Shown here: positions 1-8,705 of the stretch, piece after piece | How the letters are laid out: each line of letters begins with the position of its first letter | Numbering within the stretch: the stretch's first letter is position 1 | Position numbers and translations under genes: made by a program | Source of the DNA: an uncultured Lachnospiraceae bacterium | Lineage (GTDB): Bacteria > Bacillota > Clostridia > Lachnospirales > Lachnospiraceae | Assembly (NCBI GenBank): GCA_910584965.1 | Contig: CAJUDZ010000001.1 | Span: 192,760-256,759 of the forward strand | Length of the DNA: 64,000 nucleotides | Direction of reading: 5' to 3' | Notes under the pieces: generated by a model | Told to the model about the DNA's origin: nothing | The model's input: the letters and a program-made list of their open reading frames with translations, nothing else | Database searches by the model: none

Positions 1-888
1 ACCCACGAACAGGCCGGGTATTTTGACTTGGGACCGGTGGATTTTGGCGAGAATGCCAGGCGGGATATCGTGCTGACGCTGGAAGACATGGGATTTGTGA
101 TCGAAGCATCCCACCATGAAGTGGCGCCTGCCCAGCATGAGATCGATTTTCGCTATGATGAAGCGCTGAAGACAGCGGACAATATCATGACATTCAAACT
201 GGCGGTCAAGACGATCGCCAAACGTCACGGCCTTCACGCGACGTTTATGCCGAAACCGAAATACGGCGTGAACGGTTCCGGCATGCACATCAATATGTCC
301 CTGTCGAAGGACGGCCGGAATATTTTTGCGGATGAAAGCGGAAAATTCGGGCTGAGCCGGGAAGCGTACTATTTTATCGGCGGTATTATGAAACATATGA
401 AAGGCATGACGGCGGTCACCAATCCGCTTGTCAATTCTTATAAAAGGCTTGTGCCGGGGTTCGAAGCGCCTGTTTACATCGCATGGAGCGCGACCAACCG
501 AAGTCCGTTAATCCGAATCCCGGCGACGCACGGCGTAGGGACGAGAATCGAACTGCGCTGCCCGGACCCGTCGGCCAATCCTTATCTGGCGCTTGCGGTC
601 TGCCTGCGCGCAGGGCTCGATGGCATTGCAAACCGGATGATGCCGCCGGAAAGCGTGGACTGCAATATTTTTGAAATGAGCAGGGAACAAAAAGAAGCCT
701 GCGGCATTGAGGAAATTCCGGGGACGCTGATCGAGGCGGTTTATGCGATGGAGGCGGATCCGTTTATCAGAGATGTGCTTGGCTCCCACACCTATACGAA
801 ATATATTGACGGCAAAAAAGCGGAATGGAACCGGTACCGTTCCCAGGTGACGGATTGGGAAATCAAAGCATATCTGAATAATTTCTGA
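1..888 (+). CDS. glnA: Glutamine synthetase type I, C-terminal part (5' end outside window)
   Basis: Makes glutamine from glutamate, ammonia and ATP in the cytoplasm. The frame is open from base 1, so about 295 C-terminal residues of a roughly 440-residue enzyme are present. Visible family motifs are GYFDLGPVDFGENARRDIV at the left edge, the PAQHEIDF segment, the glutamate-binding GSGMHIN, NSYKRLVPGFEAP, and RSPLIRIP followed by the arginine-rich ATP/phosphate site. The C-terminus lacks the adenylylation loop region of the long beta type, fitting the feedback-inhibited alpha type of Firmicutes (inference). An ANTAR regulator starts 66 bases downstream, an arrangement known for clostridial glnA. 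Family assignment is very sure. Confidence 0.97.
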   Translation, partial: THEQAGYFDLGPVDFGENARRDIVLTLEDMGFVIEASHHEVAPAQHEIDFRYDEALKTADNIMTFKLAVKTIAKRHGLHATFMPKPKYGVNGSGMHINMSLSKDGRNIFADESGKFGLSREAYYFIGGIMKHMKGMTAVTNPLVNSYKRLVPGFEAPVYIAWSATNRSPLIRIPATHGVGTRIELRCPDPSANPYLALAVCLRAGLDGIANRMMPPESVDCNIFEMSREQKEACGIEEIPGTLIEAVYAMEADPFIRDVLGSHTYTKYIDGKKAEWNRYRSQVTDWEIKAYLNNF

Positions 889-954
889 TAAGAAACGAAA
901 AAGCGGGAGAAACGGAACCGATACAGGATGTATCTGGAATGAGGGGGTGAACGT

Positions 955-1500
955 GTGATCAATATAATAATAGCTTTACCCAAAATAGAAGACGCCAGAG
1001 GCATCCGCAGCATTCTTTTGAAAAACGGGTTTCATGTGACGGGCGTATGCGCGACCGGCGCACAGGCGCTCAGCCAGATTAACGGGTTAAACGACGGCAT
1101 TATGATATGCGGATACAAACTGCACGATATGATGTATTCGGAATTGCACGACTGCCTTCCGGCGGGCTTCGATATGCTGCTCATGGCTTCCCGGCGCGCG
1201 ATGAACGATTGCTTCGACAACAATATCGTCTGCCTGCCCATGCCGTTTAAAGTGCATGATCTGATCGACACGGTCTCCATGATGAGCCGCACGATGATGC
1301 GGAGACAGAAAAAAGCGAAGCAAAAGCCGAAAGAACGCAGCGCCGAAGAAACGAAGCTCATCAAAGAGGCCAAAGAACTCCTGATGTCCCGTAACAACAT
1401 GACCGAAGAAGAAGCGTACCGCTATCTGCAAAAATGCAGCATGGACAGCGGCACCGGCCTGACGGAGACGGCGCAGATGGCGCTGGCGATGTTTCATTAA
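955..1500 (+). CDS. ANTAR-domain antitermination regulator with degenerate receiver
   Basis: Predicted RNA-binding transcription antiterminator of 181 residues. Residues 1-110 have a response-regulator-like receiver fold and residues 120-175 an ANTAR domain (KEAKELLMSRNNMTEEEAYR and a final helix). In the receiver, the strand that normally ends with the phosphoacceptor Asp reads IMICGYKLHDM, so a Gly sits where Asp is expected; phosphorylation is therefore doubtful. The start is GTG with a strong site (GAGGGGGTGA) just upstream. It follows glnA closely and is probably cotranscribed; clostridial glnA-linked ANTAR proteins control nitrogen genes through two-hairpin leader RNAs. Its RNA target is not visible here. 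Confidence 0.88.
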   Translation: MINIIIALPKIEDARGIRSILLKNGFHVTGVCATGAQALSQINGLNDGIMICGYKLHDMMYSELHDCLPAGFDMLLMASRRAMNDCFDNNIVCLPMPFKVHDLIDTVSMMSRTMMRRQKKAKQKPKERSAEETKLIKEAKELLMSRNNMTEEEAYRYLQKCSMDSGTGLTETAQMALAMFH

Positions 1501-1514
1501 CAAAAAGCATTTTC

Positions 1515-1552
1515 AGCACAGTAAACTGCATTTACTGTGCTTTATGTGTTTT
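1515..1552 (+). terminator. Rho-independent terminator after glnA-ANTAR operon
   Basis: A perfect 11-bp stem (1515-1525 with 1531-1541, loop CTGCA) is followed by a T-rich tail. It lies 14 bases after the ANTAR stop codon. Confidence 0.88.
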
Positions 1553-1672
1553 TGTATTTATATTATAGTAAACTATATACCATACGGCTGCGGAGCGGAA
1601 CTTTGGCGGTGAAAGCGTTTTTCTGCGGGGACTGTACGGCGGCCGGAAATGAACGGAAAGGCGGGGTTATTT

Positions 1673-2518
1673 ATGAAATTCACGAAGATGCACGGGTGTG
1701 GGAACGATTATATTTATATCAACGGGTTTGCGGAGCAGATCGCACAGGATGAAAAGCCGGCGCTTGTGCAAAAGATCAGCGACAGGCATTTCGGAATCGG
1801 CGGGGACGGGGCTATTTTTATCAACCCTTCCGACGAAGCGGATTTCGAGATGGAAATGTATAATGCGGACGGCAGCAGGGCGGAAATGTGCGGGAACGGC
1901 ATTCGCTGTGTGGCAAAATATGTGTATGATAACGGTCTGACAGACAAGACGGAAATCAGCATTGTGAGCTGTGGACAGGTAAAGTATCTGGAACTTTTTT
2001 TAAAAGACGGCCAGGTGGATACGGTCAGGGTCAATATGGGAGCGCCGGAGTTTCGGGCGGCTATGATTCCCGTTACGGCCGAAAAAGAAGACATGAGTGT
2101 CATAAATGAGCCGATTACGGTACAGGGCGAAACATATAAAATGACATGTATGTCGATGGGGAATCCTCATGCGGTGGTTTTCGTGGAAGATGTGGAACAT
2201 CTGGACATAGAAAAGATCGGCCCTTATTTTGAAACGCACGAGCGTTTTCCGAAGAGGACCAATACGGAGTTTGTAAAAGTGATCGATAAAAATCATGTGC
2301 AGATGCGCGTCTGGGAGAGGGGAACGGGAGAGACCCTGGCCTGCGGAACGGGGTGCTGTGCGGCGGCGGCGGCCTGTATTCTAAATGGTTTGACGTTTGA
2401 GACGGTTACTGTTAAACTATTAGGTGGAGAGCTTGAAATCACCTGGGACAGGGAGGCGGACCGGATTTATATGACCGGACCGGCGACGACTGTCTTTACG
2501 GGAGAATATATTTGTTAA
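1673..2518 (+). CDS. dapF: Diaminopimelate epimerase
   Basis: Interconverts LL- and meso-diaminopimelate, supplying lysine and peptidoglycan. The 281-residue length is normal. The two catalytic cysteines are visible: Cys73 in MCGNGIRC and Cys224 in ACGTGCCAA. The N-terminus MKFTKMHGCGNDY is typical, and ATG 1673 is preferred over the in-frame ATG at 1649 because AAGGCGGGG lies 7-15 bases before it. The next gene, dapL, follows 17 bases later and makes the LL-isomer that this enzyme uses, so the pair forms a two-step operon. Confidence 0.97.
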   Translation: MKFTKMHGCGNDYIYINGFAEQIAQDEKPALVQKISDRHFGIGGDGAIFINPSDEADFEMEMYNADGSRAEMCGNGIRCVAKYVYDNGLTDKTEISIVSCGQVKYLELFLKDGQVDTVRVNMGAPEFRAAMIPVTAEKEDMSVINEPITVQGETYKMTCMSMGNPHAVVFVEDVEHLDIEKIGPYFETHERFPKRTNTEFVKVIDKNHVQMRVWERGTGETLACGTGCCAAAAACILNGLTFETVTVKLLGGELEITWDREADRIYMTGPATTVFTGEYIC

Positions 2519-2535
2519 GAAGGGATGGAAATCAC

Positions 2536-3750
2536 ATGGTTAAGGTAAACGATAATTATTTGAAGCTGCCCGGCAGCTATCTTTTCTCAACGATCGGAAA
2601 GAAAGTAAACGCGTATACGGCGGCAAACCCGGATAAAAAAATTATCCGTCTGGGAATCGGCGATGTGACGCAGCCGTTGTCCCCTGCAGTAATCGGCGCG
2701 TTGCATAAGGCGGTGGATGAGATGGCGGATGCGAAGACGTTCCGCGGTTATGCGCCGGATCTTGGATATGAATTTCTGCGGACGGCGATTGCGGACAATG
2801 ACTATCGGGCGAGAGGATGCCGGATTGAGGCCGATGAGATCTTTATTTCCGACGGTGCGAAATGTGATTCCGGCAACATTCAGGAGATTTTCGGCACCGA
2901 CAATAAAATTGCGGTCTGCGATCCGGTATACCCTGTCTATGTGGATACAAATGTTATGGCGGGCCGGACGGGCACTTATGATGCCGGGACGGGCAACTGG
3001 AGCGATGTGATCTATATGCCCTGTACGGCGGAAAACGGTTTTGCACCGGAGCTTCCGAAAGAAGTGCCGGATTTGATTTACCTGTGTTTTCCGAACAATC
3101 CGACCGGTTCAACCATTACGAAAGCGCAGTTACAGGAATGGGTCGATTTTGCCAATAAAAACGGTTCCGTCATCATTTATGATGCGGCGTATGAGGCTTA
3201 TATCTCACAGGAAGACGTGCCGCATACGATTTATGAGTGCGAAGGAGCGAGAACCTGTGCAATCGAGCTTCGATCTTTTTCCAAGAATGCGGGATTCACG
3301 GGCGTACGGCTGGGCTTTACGGTTATTCCTAAGGAACTGAAGGCAGGGGACGTGCAGCTTCATGCGCTCTGGGCAAGACGCCACGGAACCAAATACAACG
3401 GAGCGCCCTATATCATCCAGCGCGCCGGGGAAGCGGTTTACAGCGAAGCGGGCAAAAAAGAGACAAAGGAACTCGTTGCTTATTATATGAAAAACGCCGC
3501 TTATATCCTGAACGGTCTGAAATCCGCGGGATACAGCGTATCCGGCGGTGTGAACGCGCCTTATATCTGGTTAAAAGCGCCGAACGGCATGACGAGCTGG
3601 GAATTTTTCGATTATCTGTTAGAAAAGGCCAACGTGGTGGGCACGCCGGGTTCCGGTTTCGGACCGAGCGGCGAGACTTATTTCAGACTGACGGCTTTCG
3701 GAAGTTATGAAAATACGGTGGAAGCGGTTGACAGGCTGACCAGACTGTAA
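2536..3750 (+). CDS. dapL: LL-diaminopimelate aminotransferase
   Basis: PLP enzyme that converts tetrahydrodipicolinate directly to LL-diaminopimelate, bypassing the succinylase or acetylase branches. It is 404 residues long, close to the usual 400-410. The family N-terminus (MVKVNDNYLKLPGSYLF, IIRLGIGDVTQPL), CFPNNPTGS, and the PLP lysine (Lys250 in SFSKNAGFTGVRLG) are all visible. ATG 2536 has AGAAGGGA upstream; a TTG at 2512 in frame is less likely. It is in operon with dapF. Confidence 0.97.
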   Translation: MVKVNDNYLKLPGSYLFSTIGKKVNAYTAANPDKKIIRLGIGDVTQPLSPAVIGALHKAVDEMADAKTFRGYAPDLGYEFLRTAIADNDYRARGCRIEADEIFISDGAKCDSGNIQEIFGTDNKIAVCDPVYPVYVDTNVMAGRTGTYDAGTGNWSDVIYMPCTAENGFAPELPKEVPDLIYLCFPNNPTGSTITKAQLQEWVDFANKNGSVIIYDAAYEAYISQEDVPHTIYECEGARTCAIELRSFSKNAGFTGVRLGFTVIPKELKAGDVQLHALWARRHGTKYNGAPYIIQRAGEAVYSEAGKKETKELVAYYMKNAAYILNGLKSAGYSVSGGVNAPYIWLKAPNGMTSWEFFDYLLEKANVVGTPGSGFGPSGETYFRLTAFGSYENTVEAVDRLTRL

Positions 3751-3781
3751 GACGATCTAAACGTGGAAGGGGAATGGGAGT

Positions 3782-4549
3782 ATGGTTATGAAGCGAAAAC
3801 GGAGCATTGCCGTCATTTTGCTGGCCGGTCTGATGCTATCCGCAACGGCATGCGGAAGCGGCCGGGAAGAAAGCACCGTTGCCGAAGCCGATGCGGAAAA
3901 AATCAGGGAAGAGGCCGAAGCCGAAATGAAGGCGAGACATGAGGCGCGGACGGAAAACAGCCGGGAAACGGCGTCCGCGGGCGACAGCGATGAAGGTGCC
4001 GGCGGGGCCGGGACGGAAGAAGCGTCCGATGACGGATATGTCAAAGGGAAGGTAACGGATACCGCTTTTGAAAGCGAGTGGATAGGACTGCGCTACGATC
4101 TTCCCGAAGGTTTCACCATGTCGGACGAAGACGATATAGACGCTGTTTTAGAGGCAGGCGGCTCCATGCTTTATGAAGATCAGGTGGACAATATTGTCGA
4201 TTATGCCAAACTCATTATGGTGTACGAAATGATGGCGCAGGACAGCTACGGCAATGTGATCACGCTTTTTGTGGAAAAAACATCGCTCGATATCGATACT
4301 TATGTGGCTGCCATCAAAATGCAGATGGCGAGGGTCGACCAGATGGATATTTCCATGGATGAAGGTGAGACGGTGGAAGTCGGCGGCGTGGAGTTTGAGA
4401 AATATTCTCTGACGCTCGCTTATGGCGGCATGGAAGTAAATGAGGATTACTATTTAAAGAAAAAAGACGGCAGAATGATCTGCATGCTGACGGGTTATTC
4501 AAGCGATGAAGCGGCCGAAGCGATCATGAGCGGTTTTTCACCGTACTGA
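3782..4549 (+). CDS. Predicted lipoprotein, unknown function
   Basis: The protein has 255 residues, with a basic N-terminus, a hydrophobic stretch and a cysteine in LSATACGSG near residue 24 that fits a lipoprotein signal. A charged, low-complexity Glu/Ala-rich linker follows (about 28-85), then a mixed alpha/beta domain with no motif I recognise. It is probably anchored to the outer face of the membrane. ATG 3788 is an alternative start with GGGAG 7 bases before it. It lies 31 bases after dapL and a terminator follows, so it may be the last gene of that unit. No function is proposed. Confidence 0.8.
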   Translation: MVMKRKRSIAVILLAGLMLSATACGSGREESTVAEADAEKIREEAEAEMKARHEARTENSRETASAGDSDEGAGGAGTEEASDDGYVKGKVTDTAFESEWIGLRYDLPEGFTMSDEDDIDAVLEAGGSMLYEDQVDNIVDYAKLIMVYEMMAQDSYGNVITLFVEKTSLDIDTYVAAIKMQMARVDQMDISMDEGETVEVGGVEFEKYSLTLAYGGMEVNEDYYLKKKDGRMICMLTGYSSDEAAEAIMSGFSPY

Positions 4550-4577
4550 ATTTCAGGCGGCAGTAATATAAAGGAAG

Positions 4578-4606
4578 GCGCGGGCGGTTTGTCCGCGCTT
4601 TTTGTA
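4578..4606 (+). terminator. Rho-independent terminator
   Basis: Stem GCGCGG (4578-4583) pairs with CCGCGC (4593-4598), followed by a run of seven bases of which most are T. It separates the lipoprotein gene from the sigma factor gene. Confidence 0.75.
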
Positions 4607-4670
4607 AATAAGACATGAATTTTCATGCCGCCGGATGCAGCGCGTCCGACAGCGTGGGAAAGGAATACCT

Positions 4671-5231
4671 ATGACGGATTTGCAGTTTGAGACCGCTATG
4701 TGTAAAATACGGTCGGGAGACAAGCAGGGGCTTCAGGAAATATACGAAGAGTATATCGGGTTAATTTACGCCATCGTAAAAGACGTCCTGAAAAATAAGG
4801 AAAACGCGGAAGATGTGACCAGCGATTTTTTTATCAGGTTATGGGATAAGGCGGATACGTTTCAGAGCGGACGCGGACATAAAACCTGGATTACGACGAT
4901 TGCGAGGAATATGGCGATCGATTATCTGAGAAAATACAGGAAAGAAGAAGTCAGGGAGTTTTTGGAGGAACCGGATACGGAGGACGTCTTAAAAGCCGGT
5001 GCTGCGCCGGACAGCCCGGTAGAACGGGAAGTCCTGTCGGATATGACGATTACGGAGGCGCTGTCCGGGCTGAAAGAGAATGAAAAACAGATTATGAACA
5101 TGAAAATTCTGGGCGATATGACTTTTCAGGAAATTGCGGGAACGCTGCGGATTTCGATCGGCACGGTGACATGGCGGTATCAGAACGCGGTAAAAAAATT
5201 AAGGAGGTGCGGCTATGGAACGGGATTTTGA
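4671..5231 (+). CDS. ECF-type RNA polymerase sigma factor
   Basis: A 186-residue sigma-70 family factor with region 2 (about residues 20-90, including ENAEDVTSDFFIRLWDKADTF and TWITTIARNMAIDYLRKY) and region 4 helix-turn-helix (about 125-180, DMTFQEIAGTLRISIGTV). ATG 4671 has GGGAAAGGA upstream and is preferred over an in-frame ATG at 4635. The final 17 bases overlap the start of the next gene, whose product has the form of a membrane anti-sigma factor, so the two are probably translationally coupled and act as a signal-responsive pair. The regulon is not visible. Confidence 0.92.
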   Translation: MTDLQFETAMCKIRSGDKQGLQEIYEEYIGLIYAIVKDVLKNKENAEDVTSDFFIRLWDKADTFQSGRGHKTWITTIARNMAIDYLRKYRKEEVREFLEEPDTEDVLKAGAAPDSPVEREVLSDMTITEALSGLKENEKQIMNMKILGDMTFQEIAGTLRISIGTVTWRYQNAVKKLRRCGYGTGF

Positions 5232-6219
5232 GCAGGAATTTAAAGAGCTGAAACAAAGTGAAATACCGGATTTATGGAATCGTATCGAAGCCGGACTGTC
5301 CGAAAAAAAGAATGTGACATATGCGTCAGGAAATATAATGACGGTACCGGATAAAATAGCGGTTGAAAATGGAAACCGAAGCGCAGAGAAACGGTTTTCA
5401 TGGAGAAAATGGGGAACACTGATTGCGGCCTGTCTTTGTGTCGCTATCATTTTTCCGGCGTTTTCTCTGCTTGTCAGGAATAAAAGTTATCCGGAATCCA
5501 CATCCGAAGCGACGGCCTGTGATACGGCGGCCGGGGCCGCGGTTGACGCGGCTGCGGAGGAAAATACATGGGATGCGGGCGCGGAAGGAGGCGCGTGGGA
5601 TACGCCTGAGGCCGCGGTTGATGCGGCTGCGGAGGAAAATACATGGGATGCGGGTGCGGAGGAAGGCGCGTGGGATATGCCCGAGGCCGCCGCTGAAGAG
5701 ACAACGGATGGCGCTTCCGACGCAGGCGGTACAAAACCGGGCGTTCCGGCGGACGATGCCGCAGTAGAAGCCCAGACTTCGGAGAATGCAGAGGATTCCG
5801 ATCAGAAAGAGTTTGCGGCATCGGAAGAAACGGACAATATGGCAACGGAAAGCGCCCGGAAAGAAGAAACCGATGAAGCGGAAAAAACGGGAAAAGAAGA
5901 GGAAAACAAGGATGTTCAGGCGGTTTTGGACGAACTGCCCGACGGCCGGATTCTGAAAGAAGCCGTCGTGCGGATTCAGAAAGCCGAAGACGTAGGAAGC
6001 TTATATCAGGGTGTGGTGGTGCAGGAGGACGCGGATGCTCTGTTAAAGAGCGGAGCACAGATTGTGCTTGTATGCAATGCCGATACGTCTTACGCTGTTC
6101 CGGCCGGACCGCGGGACGAAAAGGCGTTAAAAGAAGAAACGGTCTATCGGATGACTCTGCGTTATGACAGGGAAGAGAGAAATTTTGTCGTCGTGACGGC
6201 CGGGAATATGGAAGAATGA
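5215..6219 (+). CDS. Putative membrane anti-sigma factor with repetitive extracellular linker
   Basis: A 334-residue protein. Residues 1-60 are a charged cytoplasmic segment that would hold the sigma factor, residues 64-85 form one membrane helix (LIAACLCVAIIFPAF), and the rest would be outside. The linker is rich in Glu, Ala and Asp and contains two nearly identical 25-residue units (bases 5536-5685) plus a partial third. A short folded C-terminal segment (about 240-330) ends the protein. No zinc-binding HxxxCxxC motif was seen. Position directly after, and overlapping, the ECF sigma gene is the main functional evidence. Its stop codon overlaps the ATG of the next, truncated gene. Confidence 0.72.
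   Translation: MERDFEQEFKELKQSEIPDLWNRIEAGLSEKKNVTYASGNIMTVPDKIAVENGNRSAEKRFSWRKWGTLIAACLCVAIIFPAFSLLVRNKSYPESTSEATACDTAAGAAVDAAAEENTWDAGAEGGAWDTPEAAVDAAAEENTWDAGAEEGAWDMPEAAAEETTDGASDAGGTKPGVPADDAAVEAQTSENAEDSDQKEFAASEETDNMATESARKEETDEAEKTGKEEENKDVQAVLDELPDGRILKEAVVRIQKAEDVGSLYQGVVVQEDADALLKSGAQIVLVCNADTSYAVPAGPRDEKALKEETVYRMTLRYDREERNFVVVTAGNMEE
5536..5685 (+). repeat. Tandem 75-bp repeat (two full copies) inside anti-sigma gene
   Basis: Units start at 5536 and 5611 and differ at only a few bases. Each encodes 25 residues beginning AAVDAAAEENTWDAGAE. The period is a multiple of three, so copy-number change would lengthen or shorten the linker without breaking the frame. Confidence 0.9.
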
Positions 6220-6746
6220 GAATCATAACAGAAAGAAAGGTGCCGATCATTTTTCTGACGGCGGCGGATGAAGAAACGGATATGACCATGGGGCTTGATA
6301 TCGGCGGAGACGATTATATAACGAAACCGTTCAAGCTGGCCGTACTTTTTTCCAGAATCAATGCGGTTCTCCGCAGAAGCGCCCGGTTCGGTCCGGACGA
6401 CGGGGAGCTGCATTCTAACGGCATTACGGTGCAGATGCTAAAAGGTAAGGTGTATAAAAGCGGGGAGGAAGTGGAACTGACGGCGAGTGAGTACAGGCTG
6501 TTATGCCTTTTCATGGAAAATCCCGGCATGATTCTTTCGGCGGAACAGATTCTTGGAAAACTGTGGGACTGCAGCGAAAATTATGTGGACGGCAACACCC
6601 TTACCGTTTATATCCGCAGACTGCGGACAAAAATCGAGGATGACCCGGGCAGACCGGAAAGAATTGTGACGGTCCGGGGCATGGGATATAAATGGAATAC
6701 GGATAGGGTAAAAGCGGGCGGGAAAGAATACCCGGAGGAAGATTAG
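6216..6746 (+). pseudogene. OmpR/PhoB-family response regulator lacking the N-terminal half of its receiver
   Basis: The 176 residues begin in the middle of a receiver domain (VPIIFLTAADEETD, then DDYITKPF with the conserved Lys) and continue into an intact winged-helix DNA-binding domain (ELTASEYRLLCLF to VRGMGYKW). About 70 residues with the acidic pocket and phosphoacceptor Asp are missing, and no other frame upstream encodes them because the anti-sigma gene occupies that DNA. The ATG overlaps the anti-sigma stop (ATGA). A deletion that joined two genes is the simplest reading; constitutive DNA binding by the remnant is possible. A complete kinase follows. Confidence 0.8.
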
Positions 6747-6782
6747 CGGAAGGTTCCCATGTGTAAAGGAGGAGGGCCGGTG

Positions 6783-7871
6783 ATGAAACTATTTGCAGAC
6801 AGAAAAATCAGGGCCCTTTTTTATAAAATACTTTTTTTCGCAGCGGCATTTTCAGGAATTTCCGCCGGCGGGATAGTTTATTTTGGCAAACGGGATGCGC
6901 CGGAATACGCGGCATATTTTGTGCTTGCCTGTTCGCTGTGCATGATATTGACCATAATAGTCAAACTTCTCGTATATTTCCGGGAACAGAACCGTATAAT
7001 AGAGGAAGCTGCGGCACAGGTCCGGGAGTATATGGCGGGCAGTCAGGAATCCCGGATTGCCTGTTATGAGGAAGGGGAGCTGTACCGGCTGTTCCATGAG
7101 GTTAATTCGCTTGCTGCCATCCTGAATGCGCATACGGAGAAAGAGCGGAAGGCGAGGGTATTTCTCAAAGATACCATTTCCGATATTTCCCATCAGTTGA
7201 AAACGCCGCTTGCCGCGCTTAATATCTATAACGGTATTTTGCAGGACGAGGCGCAGGACGCACCGGCGATTCAGGAATTTACGGCGCTTTCCGAGCAGGA
7301 ACTGGACAGAATCGAAACGCTGGTGCAGAATCTTTTGAAAATAACAAAGCTGGATGCGGGAACGATTGTGATGGAATGTCATCCGGAGAACGTGGCGGAT
7401 ATGATGGAAGACGTCAGGAAACATTTCGCGTTCCGGGCCGAACGCGAGGGCAAGGAAATTCGTCTTTCGGGCGGCCGGGAAAGTACGCTTTTATGCGACC
7501 GTACCTGGATGATGGAAGCGGTCGGAAACATTGTCAAAAATGCGCTGGACCATACGAAAGCGGGCGGGCTGATACAGATCGAATGGAAGGAACAGGCTTC
7601 CGTGCTGCGCCTTACGGTCAGAGATAACGGAAGCGGGGTTCATACCGAGGATTTATATCATATTTTCAAGCGGTTTTACCGCAGTCGTTTTTCCAAAGAC
7701 ACGCAGGGCATCGGCCTGGGACTGCCGTTAGCCAAATCCGTTATAGAAGCGCATAACGGCACCATCGAAGTAGACAGCATGGAGGGGGCCGGAACCACTT
7801 TTGTGCTGAATTTTATGCTGGAGTCTGCCGGTTCTGACAGCATATCTGTGTGTAAGCCTACAAAATTGTAG
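6783..7871 (+). CDS. Sensor histidine kinase
   Basis: A 362-residue membrane kinase. There are two membrane helices near residues 10-35 and 42-68 with almost no external loop, then a HAMP-like linker. The HisKA dimer domain has phosphoacceptor His137 in DISHQLKTPLAAL, and the HATPase domain shows the N box (NIVKNALDHT), DNGSGV and GIGLGLPLAKS. ATG 6783 follows AAAGGAGGAGG. The small extracellular surface resembles kinases that sense through a partner ABC transporter, and an ABC exporter follows, but its natural regulator partner upstream is truncated. Confidence 0.92.
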   Translation: MKLFADRKIRALFYKILFFAAAFSGISAGGIVYFGKRDAPEYAAYFVLACSLCMILTIIVKLLVYFREQNRIIEEAAAQVREYMAGSQESRIACYEEGELYRLFHEVNSLAAILNAHTEKERKARVFLKDTISDISHQLKTPLAALNIYNGILQDEAQDAPAIQEFTALSEQELDRIETLVQNLLKITKLDAGTIVMECHPENVADMMEDVRKHFAFRAEREGKEIRLSGGRESTLLCDRTWMMEAVGNIVKNALDHTKAGGLIQIEWKEQASVLRLTVRDNGSGVHTEDLYHIFKRFYRSRFSKDTQGIGLGLPLAKSVIEAHNGTIEVDSMEGAGTTFVLNFMLESAGSDSISVCKPTKL

Positions 7872-8008
7872 GATAAAATTCATTTCATTGTAAGGTAGGC
7901 GAGGTATTCTTTCCGTACAGATAAGCGTTGGCAGACAGAAGCGGCAGGCCGGATGTTTCTGAGCATGCAGTTCTCCGTATGCTGACGCGGGACAGGAGGA
8001 AAGAAAAA

Positions 8009-8692
8009 ATGAATTTGTTAGAAGTAAAATCCGTTTCCAAAACTTATGGCAGCAGAGAAACGGCTGTGCATGCCTTGAAAGATGTCAGTTTTTCCGTGCC
8101 TAAGGGCGAGTTTGCGGCGGTGGTCGGGGAGTCCGGATCCGGTAAAAGTACGCTCCTCAATATGCTCGGGGCGCTCGATACGCCGACAGACGGAAAGGTA
8201 TTCATCGACGGCTGTGATATATTCGCGATGAAGGAGCGGGAGCTCACCGTCTTCAGACGCCGCAATATCGGCTTTATTTTCCAGGCTTTTCATTTAATTC
8301 CCGAATTGACGGTGGAACAGAACATTCTTTTTCCGGTGCTTCTGGATTATCAGAAGCCGGACAGGAAATATCTGGAAGAACTGCTTTCGGTGCTCGGACT
8401 GAAAGAGAGGCGCGGCCATCTGCCGGGACAGCTGTCGGGCGGGCAGCAGCAGAGGACGGCGATCGGGCGGGCTCTTTTTACGCGGCCATCCCTGATTCTG
8501 GCGGATGAGCCGACCGGCAATCTGGATTCCCGGAACAGCAGCGAAGTCATCGCGTTGTTGAAAAAAGCTTCCGGCAAATATGAGCAGACTATCGTAATGA
8601 TTACCCATAACCGCAGCATCGCGCAGATTGCGGACCGGGTTCTGCAGGTATCCGACGGTGTGATGACCGATTTCGGAAGACATCAGGATTGA
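8009..8692 (+). CDS. ABC transporter ATP-binding protein, MacB/LolD type
   Basis: A 227-residue ATPase with Walker A GESGSGKST (40-48), Q-loop FIFQAFHLIPELTV, signature LSGGQQQR, Walker B LILADEPTGNLD and the switch His in MITHN. This subfamily pairs with FtsX-like permeases for export of peptides or lipoproteins, or for mechanotransduction. ATG 8009 follows CAGGAGGA; an upstream in-frame start at 7928 is unlikely. The permease gene starts 13 bases after the stop. The 137 bases upstream hold no gene. Confidence 0.94.
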   Translation: MNLLEVKSVSKTYGSRETAVHALKDVSFSVPKGEFAAVVGESGSGKSTLLNMLGALDTPTDGKVFIDGCDIFAMKERELTVFRRRNIGFIFQAFHLIPELTVEQNILFPVLLDYQKPDRKYLEELLSVLGLKERRGHLPGQLSGGQQQRTAIGRALFTRPSLILADEPTGNLDSRNSSEVIALLKKASGKYEQTIVMITHNRSIAQIADRVLQVSDGVMTDFGRHQD

Positions 8693-8705
8693 GGAGGGAC
8701 GAAGT

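Noticed and set aside
5474..6289. Minus-strand ORF of 271 codons
   Set aside because: Shadow of the repetitive anti-sigma gene: proline- and arginine-rich, no ribosome site, no family.
7872..8008. Possible small gene or promoter before the ABC genes
   Set aside because: No ORF with a ribosome site and no convincing -35/-10 pair were seen.
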